64,000 nt of DNA from contig JAAOOA010000033.1 of the NCBI GenBank assembly GCA_012861695.1, positions 9,850,325-9,914,324 on the forward strand, given 5' to 3'. This document shows positions 15,741 to 25,059 of the stretch, one piece after another. Source of the DNA: Trematomus loennbergii. Taxonomy: Eukaryota > Chordata > Actinopteri > Perciformes > Nototheniidae. The number at the start of each line of letters is the position of its first letter. The first letter of the stretch is position 1. Position numbers and translations under genes: made by a program. Under the pieces are notes generated by a model that made no database searches, was not told the origin of the DNA, and saw only the letters and a list, made by a program, of their open reading frames with translations.

Positions 15741-15787
15741 ATGGCTGAGGACATTGCTGGTGGCAAAGTGGCTTTTAACCAAAACTG
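15741..15787 (+). CDS. Possible 5' exon of the SET-domain locus
   Basis: ATGGCTGAGGACATT starts a 47-nt open segment that ends at a good donor, TG|GTAAGT (15788). It begins M-A-E-D-I-A-G-G. Joined to the acceptor at 16961 it does not continue in the SET frame but reaches a TGA after 28 codons. It is therefore either 5' untranslated sequence with an overlapping upstream ORF, or part of a different transcript. It is given as an exon candidate only because of the donor and the ATG context. Confidence 0.35.
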
Positions 15788-16504
15788 GTAAGTGATATTT
15801 TTATCATGTATTTGAAACAAAATATAAGGATTTAAATGTTTGTTTGGTGACTAGCTACAACCTAGCATCAAAACTTCAGCTGTTAGTTTTCCGGCTCAAT
15901 GTATCGCCACGAGGCATGCTCCCCATCGCGTTTCGTGTGTTTAAAAAAAGCAATAGGATGAATTTAGTTAGTTAGTAAGTTAATCCTACCAAGACACTGC
16001 ATTTTACTGGAAACGTTACATTAACCTTTAGCTCTGCTGTCAGTTAGCACAGTTTAGCTTAGCATCAACCACATGGTAATGACTTCTGCTTTACAACTGA
16101 ATTAAATGCAATGTGATATTAAAAGGCTGACTATTTATGCCCACTCATGTGTGTTGATTACTAGTTATACTACTGGCCTGTTACTTTTTGAATAAATAAT
16201 CGTCTTAAAAATGCTCGTAAGACAGATGTGTGTTACTGTGGAGCCCTCACACCCGTGCAGAGGGCAGCCGTCATGCGGTTTCAACTGAGCGGCTCCTCAG
16301 TGCATGATCTGTGCATGAATGGAGGAGGGGACTACCGTGTTTTGCAAATGAAACTTGCAGAGTTGTATGCACCTGAAGGTTTCATGCAGACGTAGCTGTT
16401 GACTGTAGGTGCACTGCCGTTAGAGCACAACAGGAGTGGAGTGCACCAGCTGGGTGTAAAAAAGGAGATCTTAACTAAGGTCTGGCTTAGCTACGTCCAA
16501 TTTA

Positions 16505-16885
16505 TGGCGCATTTCCACTACAGCGCGGAGCTCGCTTTAAGTGTGCTGTGCCCGGCACGTTTTTGGTTGCATTTCCACTTGGCGTAGTTCCGGCTAGTGG
16601 GTACTATTTCAGTTTTTCTGGCCTCATAAAATCGAGGTTCTTTCCGGGCCAACAACCAGGCTGAGTCGGGCTGATGTAGAGAGAGAATCGCTGGCAAGGG
16701 GGCTACTACTACAACAAAATGAACATATTTGACCATGATTTAATTGTTATACACGTTTCAAAATGATGCCGAAGTAACAACATACTGATACCGGTTAGTA
16801 AAAACCATGAATTAATGCTTTGACAAGTCTGCAGACAGACGGCAGGTGAAAACCCTTTTAAAATGCGTGTTTTCTAAATGGAGAT
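16505..16885. repeat. Dispersed repeat also present in the foldback element
   Basis: The block with ATTTAATTGTTATACACG, GATACCGGTTAGTAAAAACC and GACAAGTCTGCAGACAGA recurs at 23890-24060 and, inverted, at 24340-24510. The upstream half includes TTCCACTACAGCGCGGAG and GCATTTCCACTTGGCG, typical of short fish DNA-transposon derivatives. I cannot place its exact ends or family. It lies in the presumed first intron of the SET locus. Confidence 0.65.
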
Positions 16886-16972
16886 TATTTTACCCCAAGA
16901 GATGTTATTGTTAACCATGCTTTGGTATATTAAACTTAGCCTGTTCTCTGTTTTTTTTTAGCAATAGGAAGG

Positions 16973-18576
16973 ATGACACAAAGGAGCAGGAGAAAGACTC
17001 CTGAACAGGATGCAATAGACCATATAATTCTGGGCAGAGACAAACCCTTCCTAGAGGCCAGGTTCATCAATACGTTTAAAGGTAAGCTATTTATCTCATA
17101 CAGTATGTAGTATCAAAGACCGTATAGCATTGTTTCATCAATATGGTCGAACTGGGCACACAGGGAACCCTGACCTTTTAGCCATTGCTCTTAGGCCATC
17201 AGCCTCACGTATTTTCAACAATGTACGTTTTCAGGAAATGTCTTTAAAATGTGTGCTCCTCTCATTGAAAAACAACACTGTATACCAAATCAATTGTGTC
17301 CTAAACTGCCAGACACCCGCTGTGTTTAGAGATGCTTTGACTACACTTTTGGGGAGGTTTCACAGAGCCTCTCCTCAGTGCAAGGGTTTTTTGGCAGGGT
17401 TAGCAAACTACCCGGCCCTTATTATTATATCATGAAGCCTTTTTAACCATGCATATGATCATTTATTGAAATCAAATGTGTACAACTTATGATAGCACAA
17501 CATTGTCTATCCTCTCAATGTAGCCTCTTAATTATGACAGTGCACAATAATGGTACTTTTAACTTTAAAATATAACATTTGTGTTGACATTTTACGTTTT
17601 ATTTTGTATATGTTTATACATATGGCAACAAAGTACTATTGCTTTACAAGTATTTTCTAATATGTTGCAACATCTAATCTGAACATTAGATGGAACATGC
17701 TGATTAAAACAGTGCTCTGATTATTTACAATGAAATTCAATTTAAAATAATGTGTCACTTCATACCAGTAAATAATTGTGAACTCACCCCTGGATATAGT
17801 CAAATCACAGCTACCCTCAACCCTAGCAGTGTTGGCATCACTATGTTAAGCGTTTCAAAGTACTGTTAACCAACACCTTTTGCATATCACTGTGGAGCTT
17901 TATTGGAGAAAGGAGTGCGTGCTGATCAAACAATTTTACTCCGTATTTACCTGCAAGGCACTTTACATGTCAGAGGCTAACTTGGATGAAGCTTATGTGT
18001 GGATAGCAGTGTTAGGCATCTAACACACTCATGGCAAATATTTACAAATAATTGGGTATAGGTAAATGTTAAATGTTAATGCATTTTTTTTGCTATTGTA
18101 GGACGTGGTGTTTTTACACGGGAATATATTGCACCGTCAACTTTTGTGGTGGAGTACCGTGGAATATTGGTTGTAAGTGAAGATCTAGATGTCAAAAATA
18201 ACATCTTCTTATTCGATTTCATCTGGTCTGGAATGCACTTTTGGTGAGTTTGCTGCTTATTGATTACCTCAAATGGATAATTGACCATTACCAGATTTAT
18301 GTGTTTCCTAGTGACTTCTTGTATGAATTCAGTGCTTTTCTGTCATGATACATGATGTTGTATCTGGACTATTTGTCTTGCAGTATTAATGCTTCAAAAG
18401 AGGATGGAACACTTGGACGTCTTGCAAATGATAATCACATGAATCCAAACTGCAGAGTGAAAAAAATCGTTGTCAAGGGAACCCCACACTTGTGCCTATT
18501 TGCTGTAAAGGAAATATTCCCAGAGGAGGAGTTAACTTACAACTATGGGGATTCTGCTTGGCCCTGGCGCTTAAAG
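16973..18576 (+). CDS. KMT5A/SETD8-like SET domain, three exons
   Basis: Exons 16962-17081 (coding from ATG 16973), 18102-18243 and 18384-18576 join in frame through GT-AG introns into 148 codons. The start is the first in-frame ATG. Visible SET features in order are L-G-R-D-K-P-F-L-E then G-R-G-V-F-T (first SAM-binding loop), V-V-E-Y-R-G, F-C-I-N-A-S-K-E-D-G, L-G-R-L-A-N-D-N-H-M-N-P-N-C (the N-H...N-C cofactor motif) and E-E-L-T-Y-N-Y-G-D with the active-site tyrosine, ending W-P-W-R-L-K. In the family this domain transfers a methyl group from S-adenosylmethionine to a lysine; KMT5A itself makes H4K20me1 in the nucleus. The motifs are closest to KMT5A-like paralogues seen in teleosts. The long N-terminal region of true KMT5A is absent, so substrate is unknown. 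Linker exons and a zinc finger follow. All key motifs are intact, but expression is untested. Confidence 0.8.
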
Positions 18577-18706
18577 GTGAGGTTATGTTCTCTTTAGGAC
18601 ATTGCTTAACTGACAGGGAAAAAGTGTTGCATTGTTCTTCATGGTACTACCACTCAGCTCAGTTAAGCAGATTTAATTTATTTCAGCAAAAAATGTGCAG
18701 GCCTAC

Positions 18707-18978
18707 TGTAGGGACAGCAGTCCTTGTAAGGACAGAGGATTTTAAAACCTGTTGACATGACTAGACATTAGATCATTGCCTTCATCCAGCATGTGCACAC
18801 CTCCATAACTGTTAAACCTTTGCAGCACACACGTCAGATCAAACCACTACCACGGTGACAACAATGTCTTTTGTTTGTGCTACAATTTCAGGCTCCCCGG
18901 GAAGTAGCTTCTAACCCTGAGCCCGAGAGAGATCCTCCGTTGTCCCCACGAAACCAAAATGGCAAGTTGTACTTCATA
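18707..18978 (+). repeat. Direct duplication, upstream copy (exon D)
   Basis: This ~270-bp block matches 19949-20219 almost base for base. The copy includes intron, branch/acceptor region, a linker exon and its donor. The starts are the shared TGTAGGGACAGCAG and the ends the shared GGCAAGTTGTACTTCATA. It duplicates one exon of the SET locus. Confidence 0.85.
18892..18961 (+). pseudogene. Linker exon D, 70 nt, frame-breaking copy
   Basis: It follows a TTTCAG acceptor and would continue the SET frame as A-P-R-E-V-A-S-N-P-E-P-E-R-D-P-P-L-S-P. It ends at a GC donor, AAAATG|GCAAGT. Relative to its duplicate at 20134-20202 it carries one extra base near CCACGAAACC. It therefore leaves in phase 1 and cannot be followed in frame by the finger exon. 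It is probably skipped or dead. Confidence 0.6.
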
Positions 18979-19564
18979 TCACAATCACTTTCTGTGTTGG
19001 GCTGTAGAGGGAAACAATACATGTACACTGGGCCTGTGACAGTATTGTACTTTTCTTAATGCTGTGAAAGATTAGTCACATTCCAGAAACTGAAACATAT
19101 GTGTCTCTATATTATTTAAGCCATAGTTTGTTGACTGTTATTTACTGCACCATGAAAAGATAAATGCTCAGAGTAAGAGTTAGTAGAAGTCGTATTTGGA
19201 ACAGAGGAGCAGCGCTACCATGGCATTCATGAAACAAAATGAGGATGCCAACTTGTAATATGGTTAAAATTACAGTCCTACTGTGCTAATCAGCTTTCTT
19301 CCTGGGATGAGATATGCTGATGGCTGCTGCACACATAGCATGCTAACAGTCAATGTGTTAGTAGATTTTTATCAATTATTGCTCTGTGATAAATTGCTTT
19401 TAGGCCCCAACATGTTATTTAGGGGCTAATGTCTTTTTATTTTCATTGCTGGCTAATGAATTGGATAAAGTCGTGTTAATATTCAGATTTGTGTCCCATT
19501 GATAGATGAATGGAAATGAGTCGATAATGTTTTAAAGTCGTGCCTATCTTTCACTTATTTACAG

Positions 19565-19636
19565 GAAGTAAGTGGTGGGACACGAGAGGCTGGGACCGAA
19601 CTTCATACAACTACAAACGCATCAGGGGACACGATG
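19565..19636 (+). CDS. Possible linker exon E
   Basis: A 72-nt open segment lies between a TTTACAG acceptor and a good ATG|GTAAGT donor. Read in phase 0 it encodes 24 Thr/Gly/Glu-rich residues, starting E-V-S-G-G-T-R-E-A-G, and keeps the frame between exon C (18576) and exon D' (20134). No domain is recognisable. It fits the pattern of symmetrical phase-0 linker exons in this locus. Confidence 0.5.
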
Positions 19637-19782
19637 GTAAGTTTCTATGTATTGTTTTTCCACACATTGTTGCATGTCGCTGACTGGAATAGATTGAAGC
19701 TGTTTTACCAGCACTATTGTCTTGGTAAGGGGGCTCCGTTTCCCCATACTTTGGGTCACATTGAAACGGGTTAAATGTTATA

Positions 19783-19985
19783 CTACACACAAAGATGAAG
19801 GCCGTCTGGTCACAGGGTGTCTTGTAGGGACAGCAGTCCTTGTAAGGACAGATGATTTTAACAGGAGTTAAAAATGACAACATTGAAAGGTTTCTGTATA
19901 ATGTTATACTACACACAAAGATGAAGGCCGTCTGGTCACAGGGTGTCTTGTAGGGACAGCAGTCCTTGTAAGGACAGAGGATTTT
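19783..19985 (+). repeat. Tandem ~120-bp duplication in an intron
   Basis: ATGTTATACTACACACAAAG and the following GATGAAGGCCGTCTGGTC occur twice, about 120 bp apart. Each is followed by TAGGGACAGCAGTCC. The second copy leads directly into the larger 270-bp duplication. Confidence 0.8.
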
Positions 19986-20219
19986 ACAACCTGTTGACAT
20001 GAATAGACATTAGATCATTGCCTTCATCCAGCATGTGCACACCTCCATAACTGTTAAACCTTTGCAGCACACACGTCAGATCAAACCACTACCACGGTGA
20101 CAACAGTGTCTTTTGTTTGTGCTACAATTTCAGGCTCCCCGGGAAGTAGCTTCCAACCCTGAGCCCGAGAGAGATCCTCCGTTGTCCCCACAAACCAAAA
20201 TGGCAAGTTGTACTTCATA
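19949..20219 (+). repeat. Direct duplication, downstream copy (exon D')
   Basis: This is the partner of 18707-18978, 1242 bp downstream. It is the copy whose exon is one base shorter and keeps the reading frame. Confidence 0.85.
20134..20202 (+). CDS. Linker exon D', 69 nt, in frame
   Basis: A TTTCAG acceptor opens 23 codons beginning A-P-R-E-V-A-S-N-P-E-P-E and ending Q-T-K-M, followed by a GC donor (ATG|GCAAGT). Entry and exit are both phase 0, so it can join exon C or E to the zinc-finger exon at 20583. It is proline- and glutamate-rich and probably a flexible linker. The non-canonical GC donor is shared with its duplicate. Confidence 0.6.
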
Positions 20220-20582
20220 ATACTCTATCACCATTGTTTTTTCACAAACTGGTAAAGGGAGGAATCTTTGTCACATATATGGCACACAAGTTGGATATCT
20301 GTCAGCTTGTTAGCGTTGATGACGCCTTGACCTAAGATACACAATTTAGGCAGGACATACTTTCAATACTACTTCAACTGCTCTTAGTCAGATGCTAATA
20401 AGAGTTTTTCAAAATGAAGAGTACAATTTGTGTTTTTTATAAAATAAGGTGTCGAAGCAGACAGCCTTATTGTTTTTCATTGTCATAAGGATTATGTCCT
20501 AAAAGTATCTGGGTCACATTTCACACTCAAACACACTTAAAATAACATATTTATTTTGTTTATGTTCAATTTTGATCCACAG

Positions 20583-22517
20583 TGTCATCATGAACTCACC
20601 AGTGCAGTTATTTCCTCTTTGGATAATTGTCATGATTGCAGAGGACCTGTCTCAAGCCTCAAATGGATTGGTTTTACGTGTAAATGTAAGTACCTGTCAA
20701 ACAACACCGTTTTATTTTTTACTCTGAGATGATAAACATTTCGATAAAACAAACTTAATTTCAAATACTTAACTTAGATTCTAAATGACTTACTTTCTTC
20801 TTTGTTATATCAGGGATGCAAACTTGTCACCTTTCGGCGAAATTCGCCGTTTTGAATCCAAAATAGGTCGTTTGTGTGATTCATGTAGATCTGCAATACA
20901 AATATTTTTGGGGTATGGGGGGGTCTGGGACCCGGAGTAATCTGCGGCCGCGAGCTGTTATGTGCCATCATGACACGCATGGTGTTCTTTTTTTATATAA
21001 TGAAGCGCGAGCTGTGTGCTCGAGTCTTCCTGCCTGTCAGCTCTGCTCATGGATGTATAATAAGGCTCTGCTGCTCCGGGATGAGGGTCTAGCTTCAGCA
21101 GCTACATTACCTACGGGTGCGTTCGTTAATATTAACTGAGTCACTGTGGCACAGACTGGACCACTGGTGAACAGCTGTTAGAACGGGCCTGTCGGAGCGG
21201 CAGAGCGTGATGTGCACTGAAAAGTTTTTCTGTCGCAATATTATTTAAGGAATCGTTGAGCTAGCTAACTAGCATACATTGTCACTATCTGCTAACGTTA
21301 GCTTTAGCCTTCGTTTTCAAATAGCTTTTTTCATAGGCTATAAACGGAGGTGGTGTAAAGTATATATCTTGTACTTGAGTAAAAGTAGAAGCACTCAGAT
21401 CTGGTACTTGAGTAAAAGTAGAAGCACTCAGATCTTGTACTAGAGTAAAAGTAGAAGTACTCAGATCTTGTACTAGAGTAAAAGTAGAAGTACTCAGGTC
21501 TTGTACTAGAGTAAAAGTAGAAGTACTCAGATCTTGTACTAGAGTAAAAGTAGAAGTACTCAGATCTTGTACTTGAGTAAAAGTAGAAGCACTCAGATCT
21601 TGTACTTGAGTAAAAGTAGAAGTACTCAGATCTTGTACTTGAGTAAAAGTAGAAGTACCAGAGTGTAGGAATACTCTGTTACAGTAAAAGTCCTGCATTC
21701 AAAATGTTCCTCAAGTGAAAGTAGAAAAGTATTCTCATCAAAATATAGTGAAAGTAGCGACAGTAAAAGTAGTCATTGTGCAGATTGGTCCATTTCAGAA
21801 TATATATATATGATATGTTTTATAATGATTGATCATGAAAGTGTTCTCAAAGCTGATAAAGGTGCAGCTAGTTTGAATGACTTTGTATACTGCAGGGTAG
21901 CTTGTGGATTTACCCCAGGTGGAACTAAAGTCTGATTTAACAAAAAAGTACACCATGTACCTCTGAACTGTAGAGGAGTAGAAGAACAAAGTAGCAAAAC
22001 ATTGAAATACTTAAATAAAGTACAAGTATCTCAAAATTGTACCCAAGTATAGTACTTGAGTTTATGAACTTAGTTACTTTACACCAGTGGCTATAAAGAT
22101 AGAAAGACTAAGCCTTGCACAGAGGCATGAAAATACATTTTCAAAATGCTCAACAGTCCTGCCAAAATTATAAATGGACTGCTACACAATTAAAATAAAT
22201 GCTTTTATACATTTCTATTAGATGTGACTCTTTGGCGTTTCTGTTATTATTACCACTGCTGCTTTAGTTGTTCTGACTGCTAAAATCCTGTTATTCCTAA
22301 TTTTAAAGCTGATATTCCGTGGGGTCGGGGGGCTCGGATCCTTGTCACCTTTTTCATACCTGATGAGTTTGCATCCCTGTATATAGTGAAATGCACAGTG
22401 ATTAAATGTTAAAATAATGCTCAAGAAATGTTACCAGTACATTTTTCTTCTGTAATTGTGTTTTTAGTATGTTCAACCTCATGGCACAAAACCTGCTTCA
22501 TCAAGAACGAGTCACCG
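20583..22517 (+). CDS. C1/PHD-like zinc finger of the SET locus, two exons
   Basis: Exon 20583-20685 (phase 0 in, phase 1 out, GTAAGT donor) joins 22468-22517. Together they give an ordered set of metal ligands with spacing H-X12-C-X2-C-X13-C-X2-C-X4-H-X2-C, exactly that of a C1 finger up to the last cysteine; the C-X2-C...C-X2-C-X4-H-X2-C core also fits a PHD finger. Landmarks are S-S-L-D-N-C, G-P-V-S-S-L-K-W-I-G and S-W-H-K-T-C. C1 domains bind lipid or protein and PHD fingers read histone tails; a chromatin role is the simpler inference beside a SET domain. The second-exon donor (CCG|GTTCGT) is weak but gives the phase needed by the acidic exon. A 1.6-kb nest of hAT elements sits in the intron. 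A paralogous finger is at 31765-32233. Confidence 0.65.
21345..22088. mobile_element. Nested hAT-like MITE with minisatellite
   Basis: GGCTATAAA flanks both sides (21336-21344 and 22089-22097), a target duplication of 8-9 bp. The subterminal ends are inverted: GGTGTAAAGTA on the left and the complement of TACTTTACACC on the right. The interior begins with a tandem array of 33-bp units related to the element's own end (ACTTGAGTAAAAGTA). There is no transposase. Confidence 0.75.
21370..21657. repeat. 33-bp minisatellite
   Basis: About nine units, each with TGTACT(T/A)GAGTAAAAG and AGAAG(T/C)ACTCAGATCT. Most units differ by one to three bases. The Ser-Thr-rich minus-strand frame across it is a repeat artefact. 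Confidence 0.95.
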
Positions 22518-22604
22518 GTTCGTAATGTGTTTATATAAATATCTGATTTCTTTGGATAATGAAAAAAATACAAACTTGGTGTTCCTTTATTATTTTTTTT
22601 AAAG

Positions 22605-22773
22605 ATGAAGGACATCTGCCTTTCCAGTAATGAAGGTTCCGTCAGTGATAAAGACTACATTCCTGAAACGGCGTCTAGCAGCGATGGATCCAGCGTCGAT
22701 GAAGACTGCCCACCTGACTCTGAAGCAAATACTGATTGGGATCATCTCATTGCCACCATCAGGGATTCAAAGT
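22605..22773 (+). CDS. Acidic exon of the SET locus
   Basis: After a TTTAAAG acceptor, 56 codons plus one base run to the donor AAAGT|GTAAGA. The peptide starts M-K-D-I-C-L and is rich in Ser, Asp and Glu, with the core S-D-K-D-Y-I-P-E. The same core (S-D-E-E-Y-I-P-D-S) lies in the paralogous exon at 32263-32515, and both leave in phase 1. It is probably a disordered acidic segment. Without splicing, the frame stays open into the adjacent 20-bp minisatellite as far as 23288. Confidence 0.6.
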
Positions 22774-22787
22774 GTAAGATTGCACCA

Positions 22788-23240
22788 ACCACAGCATTTC
22801 AGAAAACACAACAGCATTTCAGAAAACACAACAGCATTTCAGAAAACACAACAGCATTTCAGAAAACACAACACCATTTCAGAAAACACTACACCATTTC
22901 AGAAAACACTACACCATTTCAGAAAACACAAACACCATTTCAGAAAACACTACACCATTTCAGAAAACTCTACACCATTTCAGAAAACACCCAGCATTTC
23001 AGAAAACACTACACCATTTCAGAAAACTCTACACCATTTCAGAAAACACCACAGCATTTCAGAAAACGCCACAGCATTTCAGAAACACTACACCATTTCA
23101 GAAAACACCACAGCATTTCAGAAAACGCCACAGCATTTCAGAAAACACTACAGCATTTCAGAAAACACCACAGCATTTCAGAAACGCCACAGCATTTCAG
23201 AAAACACTACAGCATTTCAGAAAACACCACAGCATTTCAC
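22788..23240 (+). repeat. 20-bp minisatellite, left arm of foldback element
   Basis: About 22 copies of ACAGCATTTCAGAAAACACA with small variants and a few indels. An inverted, shorter array of the same unit lies at 24925-25016. Confidence 0.95.
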
Positions 23241-24061
23241 ATTGGACGGAAAGGGTATTCCTTTAGGGAGAACACTTCTTGTTTGTGATTGGACAGAGCC
23301 AGCCAGAGAAGCACTGCTGTGATTGGTTGTTTTTGCTGCCAGTCAAGAAATGACGCTTCGTGATTGGTCAGCACCCGACAGCGCAACATGTCCCAACACA
23401 TCAGCCGTTAGCTGTTAGCACACACTCAGAGCTCACAGCTCCTCATATCTGTTCAGAAACTGGACAAAAGTTAAACAAGTACAAACCACAGACTGTCTAT
23501 GTCATGGAGAATACAGTCGCTGCTTTATTTATGTCTGTATGACGCTGTTGTGAGTGTGGACGGAGCAGCTACAGGTTAGTTTAGCCTGATCGATCCGCCC
23601 CCTCTCCAGCACGTCTTGTTTGAATGACAGGAGTAAACACTGACAGCTGCGGTGAAACTCGAGCGATTTAGAGCGATGCGAAAAAACATGAATTAATGCT
23701 TTATTAATTCATGGTTTTTAAGGGGCTTATCTCCATGTAAATACTATGGTAGACTACCCAATATTCGCATCGCTCTAATCGCTCGAGTTTCACCGCGGCT
23801 GTCAGCTGTGTTTGCTCCTGTCATTCAAACAAGACGCGCTGGAGAGGGGGCGGGGCGTATCTCCATGTAAATCCTATGGGAGATACCAACTACAACAACA
23901 TGAACATATTGACCGTGATTTAATTGTAATACACGTTTCAAAGTGATGCCGAAGTAACTACATACTGATACCGGTTAGTAAAAACCATAAATTAATGCTT
24001 TGACAAGTCTGCAGACAGAAGGCAGGCGAAAAGCTTTTAAAATGCGTGTTTTCTGAATGGA

Positions 24062-24211
24062 AACTTTTGTCCAGTTTCTGAACAGATATGAGGAGCTGTG
24101 AGCTCTGAGTGTGTGCTAACAGCTATATGTCCCAACACATCAGCCATTAGCTGTTAGCACACACTCAGAGCTCACAGCTCCTCATATCTGTTCAGAAACT
24201 GGACAAAAGTT
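24062..24211. repeat. Perfect 63-bp inverted repeat
   Basis: 24062-24124 is exactly complementary to 24149-24211, with a 24-base loop. The same sequence recurs in the outer arms near 23400-23470 and 24690-24760. It forms the innermost hairpin of the foldback element. Confidence 0.9.
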
Positions 24212-25059
24212 AAACAAGTACAAACCATAGACTGTCTGTGTCATGGTGAATACAGTCGCTGCTTTATTTATGTCTGTATGACGTTGTTGTGAGTGTGGAC
24301 GGAGCAGCTACAGGTTAGTTTAGCCTGATGGATCCGATTCCATTCAGAAAACACGCATTTTAAAAGCTTTTCGCCTGCCGTCTTGTCTGCAGACTTGTCA
24401 AAGCATTAATTCATGGTTGTTACTAACCGGTATCAGTATGTAGTTACTTCGGCATCACTTTGAAACGTGTATTACAATGAAATCACGGTCAATATGTTCA
24501 TTTTGTTGTCGAGTTTCACCGCGGCTGTCAGTGTTTACTCCTGTCATTCAAACAAGACGTGCTGGAGAGGGGGCGGATCGATCAGGCTAAACTAACCTGT
24601 AGCTGCTCTGTCCACACTCACAACAGCGTCATACAGACATAAATAAAGCAGCGACTGTATTCTCCATGACATAGACAGTCTGTGGTTTGTACTTGTTTAA
24701 CTTTTGTCCAGTTTCTGAACAGATATGAGGAGCTCTGAGTGCTAACAGCTAACGGCTGATGTGTTGGGACATGTTGCGCTGTCGGGTGCTGATCAATCAC
24801 GAAGCGTCATTTCTTGACTGGCAGCAAAAACAACCAATCACAGCAGTGCTTCTCTGGCTGGCTCTGTCCAATCACAAACAAGAAGTGTTTTCCCTAAAGG
24901 AATACCCTTTCCGTCCAATGTGAAATGCTGTGGTGTTTTCTGAAATGGTGTGAGTTTTCTGAAATGCTGTTGCGTTTTGTGAAATGCTGTTGCGTTTTGT
25001 GAAATGCTGTGGTGTCTTGCACTTCCGGGCCACCGTAGAATGCAGTTGGTCATTTAAGT

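Larger units (their letters stand above)
20811..22379. mobile_element. hAT-like element carrying a nested element
   Basis: The left end is CAGGGATGCAAACTTGTCACC; the right end reverse-complemented starts CAGGGATGCAAACTCATCAG. CAG-starting inverted ends fit the hAT style. The flanks (TTATAT / TATATAG) are AT-rich and do not give a clean 8-bp duplication. It lies in the intron between the two zinc-finger exons and is interrupted by the element at 21345-22088. No transposase is seen. Confidence 0.65.
22788..25016. mobile_element. Foldback-type palindromic element
   Basis: Two arms of about 430 bp (23228-23662 and 24509-24940) are inverted copies of each other. Examples are GGACGGAAAGGGTATTCC against its complement near 24905, and CCGCCCCCTCTCCAGCACG against its complement near 24560. 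The arms are capped by the 20-bp minisatellite, ~22 units on the left and ~5 on the right. The centre holds further hairpins (23598-23870, 23890-24510, 24062-24211). This resembles foldback transposons, whose long inverted ends contain tandem repeats. I see no transposase and no clear target duplication. It lies just downstream of the acidic exon. Confidence 0.7.

Noticed and set aside
15741..17081. In-frame fusion of the M-A-E-D exon to the SET frame
   Set aside because: With the visible donor 15788 and acceptor 16961 the joined frame hits TGA; no alternative AG in the exon start gives the SET frame.
21285..21698. 137-codon minus-strand frame of S-T-F-T repeats
   Set aside because: Translation of the 33-bp minisatellite inside a hAT-like MITE; no start context or splice support.
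21370..23240. CRISPR-like arrays
   Set aside because: The repeats are head-to-tail without unique spacers and lie in eukaryotic DNA with introns and transposons.
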